This document shows, piece after piece, positions 57,601 through 64,000 of a stretch of DNA of 64,000 nucleotides (position 1 is the first letter of the stretch; the number at the start of each line of letters is the position of its first letter). A program made the position numbers and the translations under genes. Origin of the DNA: Bryopsis sp. KO-2023 (Eukaryota > Chlorophyta > Ulvophyceae > Bryopsidales > Bryopsidaceae); the NCBI GenBank assembly GCA_030272585.1, contig BSYQ01000011.1:186001-250000 (forward strand). The letters are read 5' to 3'. The notes under the pieces were generated by a model. The model saw nothing but the letters and a program-made list of their open reading frames with translations. It had not been told where the DNA came from and searched no databases.

Positions 57601-58345
57601 GAGGCCATATGCTGAGAGGTATCCCCATAAGTGGGTTGAGTATTTACCTACAGCAGAGTTTGCAGCAAACAATGCAGTGAATGCGAGTACAGGGTTCGCA
57701 CCTGCATATTTGATGTATGGGTACCATCCAGAAACACCAAACATTGGTGGGACGGCAACGCAATTTCAAGTGGAAGCAGTTAAGACAATGGTAGCACGGA
57801 TGGCACAGGACTTAGATACCGCAAAAGCATATTACTCTAGAGCACAACACAGAATGTGTGTGAGTGCAAACAAGAAGAGGAAAGATATTGCTTTTGAGAA
57901 AGGGGATAAAGTCCTGATAAAAAGCCGTTTTATTCCGTTGGCTGCTTTGAACAAAGTGAGTCCCAAACTGCGCCGTCGATTTGTGGGTCCCTTTGAAATT
58001 GTGGAGAAAATATCAAAGGTGGCTTACAGAGTTCAACTTCCGGAAACATGGCTCATTCACCCAGTGTTTCATGTTTCTAAGTTCAAGCGTTATCACGCCT
58101 CGAGTGATAACAGCAGGCAGATACAACCTCCAGAAGGAGCGTTGATTGGTAGCGAAGTAGAGTATGAGGTCGAAAATATCCTAGGGGCTAGAGGTAAACG
58201 CAATCGTGAATACCTAGTGCTGTGGAAAGGATACGATCTACTTGACGCTACTTGGGAACCTGAAGCTAATCTGGTTAACGCACCAGATATACTTCGCGCA
58301 TTTAAAGAGAAAGAAAGAAAAGAGTTGCAGAAAGGAAGAGAATAG
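54605..58345 (+). CDS. Element B pol polyprotein
   Basis: 1246 residues from the first ATG, in one frame. Aspartic protease with DCGS near residue 96 and ILGMPW. Reverse transcriptase with FIDDIL near 472. RNase H with TDAS near 619. Integrase HHCC finger near 820-865. Integrase core with D in TTDLVTDLP (about 893), D in SDRDPRF (about 954) and E in SEVTIRTLE (about 988). GPF/GPY-like module (RRRFVGPFEIV). C-terminal chromodomain near 1184-1235 (EYLVLWKGYD, TWEPEA). Chromodomains guide integration to particular chromatin in chromoviruses. The gap after gag (54351-54604) means pol is expressed separately or by read-through, as the family is known to do. Confidence 0.88.
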   Translation: MDAPHASSASLPSVSESVGSLESQSSLQESLPADVDDSGFETTQRSTTERVNVSEVRSTSSTKGDTCPLLKIQEVPVRGYEVKARIKTTDLYAFIDCGSTANYINDKVARDLGLSITPSSKRAMLANGDITELAGSCNNLRVKIGGLKCKMKADLFPDLGYDLILGMPWLQKENPRIDFQQNEISVCKNSQVFHLPLRHPTQESIEPERKVQSILQEVPVTECSAKRMMRHLKTETAFMVVVQESEEKALGQHELPDAIERTQPFNTEDEIGKLIRSDTPAEIKKVVETHRGVFPRDLPPGIPPKRKGHEFKIDLEDPTPIHRPIYKLSPAELDEVKAQVDYLLEQKKIKPSESPWGAPILFVPKKDGGLRMCVDYRWINKVTVKNRYPLPLPEELMDRVFKAKVFSKLDLRSGYWQFPVRPSDTDKTAFRTRYGHFEFLVAPFGLTNCPAQFQTLVQDLLTEFLDDFVVVFIDDILIFSENMEQHAEHLEKVLSRLAEYQLFAKASKSELAVATVDYLGYRISGSGLEPQEQKVKAVKEWKELQSVSDVRSFLGMVSYYRKFIPQFAHVAGPLHDLVKRDHPWRWGQVERGAFNELKKRLSQAPVLIFPDASLPYTVITDASNEAIGAVLTQDHGEGLQPIAYLSRRFKPAELNYAPYDKELCAICYAMVQWRHYLEGCAGGVTVFTDHQPLTHILSQRNLSRTQARWLEAGYLTSINPKISYIKGKANVLADALSRSVPKPVETAMNISTWQVHQASQDEWKQALQADNSLVKILRKLESGEEVEGYFLREGILWTVPKRGLVEKVVVPKGQRNKIMKECHETPSAGHTGPARTGEILARRYWWKGWMNELKAFVRECPVCQQIKADTQKPMGLLQPLPIPERKWEQITTDLVTDLPASNGFSAVAVFVDRLTKFVHFAPCTKEITAAGYAQLFIEHVYRNHGLPKVIVSDRDPRFTSKFWQTLFKALGTEIRMSTAYHPQTDGQSEVTIRTLENFLRPYAERYPHKWVEYLPTAEFAANNAVNASTGFAPAYLMYGYHPETPNIGGTATQFQVEAVKTMVARMAQDLDTAKAYYSRAQHRMCVSANKKRKDIAFEKGDKVLIKSRFIPLAALNKVSPKLRRRFVGPFEIVEKISKVAYRVQLPETWLIHPVFHVSKFKRYHASSDNSRQIQPPEGALIGSEVEYEVENILGARGKRNREYLVLWKGYDLLDATWEPEANLVNAPDILRAFKEKERKELQKGRE

Positions 58346-58795
58346 GGAAACAGAGTGTTTGATGGCTAAGGTGGAACTCCTTATAGCAAGGGGGCGCGAA
58401 AAAGGATACCTTAGAAAAATTCTGTCGACTTCCAAACCAACTCTTTATCTTTAATGCGTTAGGTGCCTAAGTTATTTGGCTGGCGCAGTAAGTGTAGCTT
58501 CAGTAGTACTTTAGAAACCGGGCAAACGATGTCACATTCGAGATAGTGTGGTTGTTCCGAGAAAACCCCTATCAAGTGACGTGTTGAGGTGGTCTTGACG
58601 AGACTCCAACCGAGCGAAACGTTGGTGTCTCACCCCAATAACCCAACGAGGAAAGTGTACGAGTCACCCAGCCTTATAAGCGCAGCCCTCGAACCATTTT
58701 GCCCTAGTGTTTGTGTAAACGGAGCGAGCTCCTGAGTAAAAAAAAAGTCTAAAGACGCACAAACCGTTGTTATTTCTTTCTTTCCGATAAACATA

Positions 58796-60577
58796 ATGGC
58801 TGCCGACACACCCGCCGCAATTATTGCGAGGTTGGAAGCGGAGGTAGCTCAAAAAGAAGAGGAGCTGCAGCACTTTACGTCGACCGCAGAGGAAGTGCTG
58901 CAGAACAATGAGGCCTTAACCCGGCAGCTCTCAGAGTTGAGTGACCGGACGAAAGCAGCTGAGGCTGCGAAGGAGGCAGCGGAGAAAGCCAAGGATAAGG
59001 CGGAGGCGGAAAAGAAAGAAGCGGAGGACAAGACTAAGGTCTTGGAGGAAAAATTGGAAGCCATGAAGCTGAAGAAGCAGCGGTTCCAATCTCACATGAT
59101 GGCTAACCATCGTGAGAATGACCTCCGTAAACAAGCTCTCGGGGGAATAGTGGATCGATTTACCGCGGTAGAGGAAACGCTGCAGCGAGCTGTAGCAACC
59201 GCGTGGAGTGCAGCAGCCAACAACCTTAAGAAGGAATTGGCAGAACAAGAGCTGCAGATCGATTTGCTGGGAGAGTCCCTCAGAGACGGCTCTGAAAAAC
59301 TTCAAGTGCAGAGCGAAACAACGGACAAGATGCTGCGTTTGAACCCGGCGGTACCAGCACCACGGGTACGCGAAGAACTGGATCGCCAAGTCCAAGTTCT
59401 GTTGTCAAACGCAACACTTGATCTGGAACCGTCCAAGGACGATGATGCGGGAGGCTCAAGCAAGGGCAAGGGGAAAGGGAAAAACAAACGCCCAAGCTCG
59501 CCGTGTAGGGATGAAGATCCACACGGAAAGAGAAGGCGAGAGGACGGTGACGATGAAGGTGGTGAGCCACCGAGGGATCGTATGCCTGGAGATGCAGCAA
59601 GAGCCAACTTGTTACTCAAGTTAAAGGCTGCCGCATTAAAGACTCCAGCACCCTCACAACCAGCACCAACAGTTCAGACTCCCGGAGATGAGGCTACCGC
59701 AATAGCACCGGGGGAGGACTTATTCGACATGAGAGAGGAGGAGCTTTTGGACTTGGATTTTCACGAAGAAATTGACTTCGGCAGTCCACCTCCTAGGCTC
59801 GAAGGTCCTAGTTCTGAACTGGAGGACGGGGAAATCAGGAATGATGAAGGGCCAAGCCAGGTGACAGAGGTTCAGCGTGCGGTCCATCCACCGTTGGAGT
59901 TAGCTCCAACAGAAGCAGCACTTCGGGCTTTCCGAGAAAAGGTTAAGCTCAGGAGATTAAGGGCGGCTGCTCAGGACAAAGTGGATGCTGCACCTAGCGA
60001 AGTGAACCTGTCACGGGAGGATCTCGAGGAGGCTTGCAACCCCATCACTGCGTCAGAGAAATGGCCGAAGGTCCAATATACTAACCCCAGGGACCGAGCC
60101 TTGCAAAATTACCGCGGCAACCGGCACTTTCACGAGTTGCCCATGTGCATTTGGTGCGGGAGAAGCCCAATGCAGGCAAGTGCTCAGCGGCTGACGCAGA
60201 AGAAGTATTCCGTCCTTCCTTGTGGGTATCACCTCGTGTGTGATGCTCATTGGTTGGCATACTCGATGCTGGGGCGCATCGTCACGGCGGTCCAAAAAGT
60301 CGCGGAAGTGGACAACAAGTCCATCGCCACCGTCTCCCCATTCTCTCTACCTGCCCATATGTTGAAGCTGACACGCTCGACGTTCGAAGAAATCCCTTCG
60401 TTCCCGGCTGAGCACGAGAAGTTGCCACACTGCAACATGTGTGTGAAGCGGCAGCTCAAGGTGTCCGGCATCACAAGGGATCTGCCATTCCTTAAGTCCA
60501 AGAGGGTGGCTGCCGCATTTGATCCCTGTGTCCGGTATCGTGCAGTGCAGCAAGCGCAAGCGCAGGAACAGCGTTAA
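58796..60577 (+). CDS. Third gene of element B: coiled coil plus RING-like finger
   Basis: 593 residues, starting MAADTPAAIIARLEAE, about 450 bp after pol, so it needs its own mRNA (spliced or from an internal promoter). Coiled coil at about 8-190, then a basic KGKGKNKRP patch (nuclear-localisation-like), an acidic middle, and a Cys/His module: CIWC near 451-454, C-x2-H-x2-C-x2-H-W near 476-486, CNMC near 546-549. The spacing fits a RING-type eight-ligand cross-brace with His at ligands 4 and 6. There is no signal peptide, no membrane segment and no envelope-like feature. Two nearly identical copies (A and B) keep it open. The role is unknown; a DNA- or chromatin-acting accessory protein is one idea, a ubiquitin ligase another. 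Confidence 0.82.
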   Translation: MAADTPAAIIARLEAEVAQKEEELQHFTSTAEEVLQNNEALTRQLSELSDRTKAAEAAKEAAEKAKDKAEAEKKEAEDKTKVLEEKLEAMKLKKQRFQSHMMANHRENDLRKQALGGIVDRFTAVEETLQRAVATAWSAAANNLKKELAEQELQIDLLGESLRDGSEKLQVQSETTDKMLRLNPAVPAPRVREELDRQVQVLLSNATLDLEPSKDDDAGGSSKGKGKGKNKRPSSPCRDEDPHGKRRREDGDDEGGEPPRDRMPGDAARANLLLKLKAAALKTPAPSQPAPTVQTPGDEATAIAPGEDLFDMREEELLDLDFHEEIDFGSPPPRLEGPSSELEDGEIRNDEGPSQVTEVQRAVHPPLELAPTEAALRAFREKVKLRRLRAAAQDKVDAAPSEVNLSREDLEEACNPITASEKWPKVQYTNPRDRALQNYRGNRHFHELPMCIWCGRSPMQASAQRLTQKKYSVLPCGYHLVCDAHWLAYSMLGRIVTAVQKVAEVDNKSIATVSPFSLPAHMLKLTRSTFEEIPSFPAEHEKLPHCNMCVKRQLKVSGITRDLPFLKSKRVAAAFDPCVRYRAVQQAQAQEQR

Positions 60578-60772
60578 GGAGGCGGGAAAAGGAGTTATCG
60601 TCGACCAAGTGTGTGCGTGCAGCAGCTGTCAGAGACGTCAGAGCAAGAGACAGGTCCAAGACAGTTGGGTGTGGGTATGGGAGTGGGTGAATTTTGTGTT
60701 TGTGTTTTTGTGTTTTTGTTTTTCTGTGTGTTTTGGTGTGCGTGGGCGCCCACTTTTTGCGGGGGGGGCGTA
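60578..60772 (+). other. Element B 3' untranslated region and polypurine tract
   Basis: G/T-rich sequence ending in GCGGGGGGGGCGTA, the polypurine tract directly before the 3' LTR. Confidence 0.7.
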
Positions 60773-61191
60773 TGTTAATCTTTTAGCGCTATACGAGGTA
60801 GTTTGGGATAGAGCCGAGGGTGGCTGACGCATGTGGGTTCACGAGTAAGACAGATTAGACCCAGAGTTGGGGCATGCGTCAGCGTACTACACTTAGGGGT
60901 ACTTAAGAGGCCCACTCGTTTTGACACTCATAGTTACTTTGTAAGAACTCGGGATTCGTGGGATTGGTGTGTTCCCGCTTGTGTGTGTGTTTGTGTGTGT
61001 GTGTGTGTTAAGTGTTTGCCTGACGCAATCACTTCCCAACCCAAGTGCTCTAGTAGCGTTCACAACCGCGCTAGCTAGAGAGTTGTCTAAAGCAACAAAC
61101 CCCACAAGTATACTTGCGTTAGCCAGCAAGTTATCACGAATCCAACCAACACAGCCGACCACTATTGCGTCACCCACAAGCTTCACTATCA
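60773..61191 (+). repeat. Element B 3' LTR
   Basis: 419 bp, same as the 5' LTR apart from one 3-bp indel. Followed by GCCCT, the right target duplication. Confidence 0.92.
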
Positions 61192-61246
61192 GCCCTGGTA
61201 CCACCCGCATTTGTGTCCAGGGTAGGTGGCCTCGCGCCCCGGACCT

Positions 61247-63902
61247 TTAGTTTATCGAACGCTTTGCGGCCGAGAGCTTGGGACAATTTCTGATCCCATG
61301 ATCTCCTCCGCACAAGTAGCATGATATTCCACCCCGGCCTCCTCTTCCACTTGGTGTGGTAGATCGGCCTCCACCTCCTCGTCCTCCAAATCTTCCCCCA
61401 CTGCGGCCACGGCCTCGGCCTCGGCCTCGGCTTGAACCTCCCCGGCCGCGGTTTCCACCAATGTAGTTGAGACGATCATCTCCGGCTTTGTCGCCAATAC
61501 TGTTAACTCTCGATCTTCGATTCCAACGCTGATGACCTCCTCCACCACGGCCTCCACTCGAGTTATGAAGTCCACGGATACCATCGAGCCGTTCGGCCAT
61601 TTCGATAGCGGCTTGCACGTCGTCACGAATGAAGCCAACAACTTGACTTCGGATCGGTTCACGCAAGCCTGCGGTGAATGCGCTATATGCCTCCGCTTCA
61701 CTCATATCCGGGATCCTGAAACAAACGCTGTTATAGCGCTTGATGTAGTCCTTCACTGAGGTCGTCTGCCTCAGGGTTCGTAACTCGACTCGGGCGTGTT
61801 CAGAGGTTGTCGTCGGTTGGAACAGTTTTCGAGCCTCCTCGGCCCACGAGCGCCAATCGGCAAATGGCTGTCTTCGGCCCTCCATTACTTTGAGCTCGGT
61901 CAAATTCATCCATTCGGCTGCAGGGCCCTCCGTGTTGGCACAGATGACCTGAAGCCATAGCTCTTCTGGAATGGCCTGGGCGCGAAACCATCGGCCCATG
62001 CGCATCAGCCAGTCTGTGACATTCGCGGTGCCGTTGAAAGCTCGTGGCATTGGTATCTTGACTTGTCTCAACCCATTGCCTCCGGGTGCTGCTGGTGGCC
62101 CTCCGGGTAATTGTGGTCCAAATGGTCCTCCCGGTCCGCCAGGTCCTCCGGGACCTCCAGGTCCGTTCGGCCCGCCGCCAGGCCCATTTGGTCCTCCTCC
62201 CGGTCCATTCGGCCCACCAGGTCCATTCGGCCCGCCAGATCCTCCTGGTCCATTCGGCCCGCCACCTCCATCACCATCGTCCCCGCCTCCTCCTCCTGGC
62301 CGCCGTCTTCTTGGAGCGTCTCGGAATCCGGAGTTGGGGTCTTGCTGTCCAACTCAGGCATAGGAACCCAGGCCCGCAAACGGGTCCGTTCCCGAATTGA
62401 ATCCGACAGCTCCAACTCCCTGTGGTTGACTGGGTCCAGGGGGTGGTTCTTGACGTGGTGCCATAGGAGGTCCTTGGCCGGATGGCGGTGTAGGATTGGT
62501 GGCTTGGTTCTGGCCGCTGGGTCTCTTCGGCTCGGCCTCGGCCCGCCCGTCGGTGCAGAACCGGGCTCTCGAATGACAGGTCCTGGTGGTGGTCCGGCTC
62601 GCCGTTGGCTAGGCACTCCACTGGGTGGCACGAGAATCGGTACCGCGGGTGCGTTGCTGACGATAGGAGAAACAAGGGGCACGTCTTGAAAACTGGAAGA
62701 CGGGGGTGGTCCGGGTGGCGCTTGTGTAGTTTGGGTCACAGTTTGGGTTCCGGCCCAGGCCATGTACACAGGAATGACTTGGGGCTGCGCGGGAACTTGC
62801 TTTGACCATAGCTTCACGAGCTCGTCCACGGATGGGTAGTCTTCCCGTAGACACTTTGTTTCGACCCCGAGCGTCTCGACAGCGGCCCGCTGGTCTGCCA
62901 CTTGTAATGTGAGCCTTTCGGTCCGGGCTCCAAGGTCTTGGAAATCTTGAGCCGCCTTGGCGGCCGCACGTTCTTGGGCCAGGTGCATACGTTCTTCCAT
63001 TTCGGCCACGAGGTGCCCGTTCTCGGCTTTGAGGTGCTCGAGCCGTCGGATGAACTCCTCTTCCAGCCGAACGCGGTCCTCCCAGTGATGGTCCTCCAGT
63101 TCGGCTCTCTGGTTCTCGAGGGCCGTGTTCATAGCTTCGGCTTGTTCGTTGGCCACTTGCCATTGTCGAGCTTCGGCTTCCTCGCGGGTGTGATGGAGTT
63201 CTCCTCGAACTTCGTTGAGTGCTTGGTACAGTTCGGCTTGGGTGCGTCCTGCCCATTCTTCGGTGTTGGCCGCTAGCTGGGCCACAGTGATAGAGGTTTC
63301 GTCCTGGTTCACCTCCACGTGGTGCACGTTCTGCACATTGTGCTGGATGTTGTTCTGCACAAATACGCCTTGCACCGGAGGGGGATCTTCTTCGGTCCCC
63401 AGGCTCATGCTGTCCCCAGCGCTCATCTCCTCCACTCCGTCGGGATAGGCGATGGCTTCGGCTGGCTCGTACGGTATGAGGTCCATGGTTGGACTCCGTG
63501 TGCGAGCCGTGGGTCCCGCTTGCGAAGAGGTTCCTCGGCCGAGTTTGCCCGCTGGTTGCGTAGGTGCTCCTGGACTTCAGCGTAGAAACGCAGAAACTCC
63601 GGGTCGTTCCTTTCCTCCTCGGTGAAGCAGGAGTCACAGCTTCCGACACTTTCTGTGTCGTCGTTGTCGTTCGGCCCGGTAGGTGGTGGTACGGGACTCG
63701 GCCTTCGAATAGGTGGTCCCTCAAGTCCGGGAGGTACGCCCTCGATAACGCTTGGGCCGCCGTAGCAAAAGGCCAGTTGGTCGATATAAAACCTTCTCCA
63801 ATGTGGTGCGACCAGCTCCTCTGGCACCGTGAGATAACGGGAAGTCGGGTGTTCGTGTGTGCCGGCGGAGGACTGGGGCGAGGTAGGGTGGCTGTTCGAC
63901 AT
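61247..63902 (-). pseudogene. Element C gag
   Basis: Minus-strand gag in more than one frame. An N-terminal piece (63423-63902) starts MSNSHPTSPQ. A coiled-coil region follows (62068-63486, with RAELEDHHWEDRVRLEEEF), then a Gly/Pro-rich hinge. The last piece (61247-62071) has a gag capsid domain (WLMRMGRWFRAQAIPEE, ELRTLRQTTSVKDYI), an RGG-rich tail and a CCHC knuckle (CYLCGGDHGIRNC). The general layout matches the gag of A/B and D. It is part of a broken fossil. Confidence 0.72.
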
Positions 63903-63947
63903 ACGGGTGGTATTGGTCTTGGTTCCGGCTTCGGCTCCGAAACCAGT

Positions 63948-64000
63948 TGATACAAACGTTGGAACAAGATAGACTAGTCGAGTGGACTTACGTCTAGAGC
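63948..64000 (-). repeat. Element C 5' LTR, first 53 bp in the window
   Basis: TGATACAAACGTTGG onwards matches 14839-14891 with one difference. Inside it the sense strand reads ACTGGTTTCGGAGCC, the primer-binding site. The rest of the LTR is beyond the right edge. Confidence 0.85.

Larger units (their letters stand above)
51135..61191 (+). mobile_element. Element B: Ty3/gypsy chromovirus, looks whole
   Basis: 10,057 bp on the plus strand, with LTRs of 422 and 419 bp that differ by one 3-bp indel in what I compared. It is flanked by GCCCT (51130-51134, 61192-61196). Order: 5' LTR, primer-binding site TGGTTTCGGAGC, gag, pol (one long frame), third gene, polypurine tract, 3' LTR. All three frames are open. 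It is very young by its LTRs. It is inserted into element C between the protease end of pol and gag, in the opposite orientation to C, and is the sister of element A. Confidence 0.93.
14839..64000 (-). mobile_element. Element C: Ty3/gypsy chromovirus, outer host of the nest, broken
   Basis: Sense strand is minus. Its 3' LTR starts at 14839, is split by element D, resumes at 44397 and ends at 44606. It is preceded (in sense) by a G-rich polypurine tract. Then come a third gene (45169-46179 and nearby), pol (47313-51134), gag (61197-63902) and a primer-binding site TGGTTTCGGAGC next to the 5' LTR, which starts at 63948 and leaves the window. Element B and a solo LTR are inserted in it. The pol shows protease, RT, RNase H, integrase and chromodomain. 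It is the oldest layer, because other elements lie inside it. It is broken, with a few breaks besides the insertions. The 53 bp of the two LTRs that can be compared differ at one position. Confidence 0.85.

Noticed and set aside
62609-63967. 452-codon open frame on the minus strand overlapping element C gag
   Set aside because: Arg/Pro/Ser/Thr-rich composition typical of an out-of-frame shadow; the gag frames carry the recognisable domains.

Overview
The window comes from a eukaryotic nuclear genome, most likely a photosynthetic protist. Host genes on the left have short GT-AG introns (about 50-110 bp), and one encodes a RETICULATA-like plastid protein. A chromerid alga such as Chromera is a guess I cannot confirm. 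No rRNA, no convincing tRNA gene and no CRISPR array was seen.

Left third (1-14838): intron-rich host DNA, with genes read from the minus strand. These are a RETICULATA-related (DUF3411) gene running off the left edge (1-1610), two unrecognised multi-exon genes (3605-4285 and 5558-6538), and a complete two-exon secreted F-type lectin (8339-9284) with a TATA box. Between them lie long low-complexity, A/T-rich stretches, a foldback repeat (10697-10963), a solo LTR with 5-bp target duplication (13084-13556) and a small possible exon (13921-14142).

Right two thirds (14839-64000): one nested stack of mobile elements, resolved here by target-site duplications (TSDs). The outer element is C, a Ty3/gypsy chromovirus on the minus strand that runs past the right edge. 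Element D (15037-44391, TSD GTTCT) sits in the 3' LTR of C. Inside D are element A (31614-41681, TSD ACCAC), a 7.5-kb hAT DNA transposon (23904-31448, TSD CCTGCCAC) and a 1.07-kb non-autonomous hAT relative (15422-16487, TSD GTCTTGAG). The hAT itself holds a second copy of that relative (29120-30186, TSD GGATCAGG) and a solo LTR (27570-27988, TSD TAACA). Element B (51135-61191, TSD GCCCT), a sister of A on the opposite strand, sits between the gag and pol parts of C. Another solo LTR (46180-46775, TSD CACAC) sits near the third gene of C. B looks whole; A, C and D are broken fossils.

Two things may be new. First, all three retroelement families (A/B, C, D) carry a third gene 3' of pol whose C-terminal half has the same RING-like pattern, CxxC - CxxH-xxC-xxH - CxxC. 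Likewise the hAT has a second, spliced, low-complexity gene beside its transposase. Second, elements carry their own dispersed short word: TGACGCA in A/B, GGCCGA in C, GATC/GATCGG in the hAT family. An extra protein plus a dispersed family-specific motif recalls the VANC anti-silencing proteins of plant VANDAL transposons. That link is inference only.
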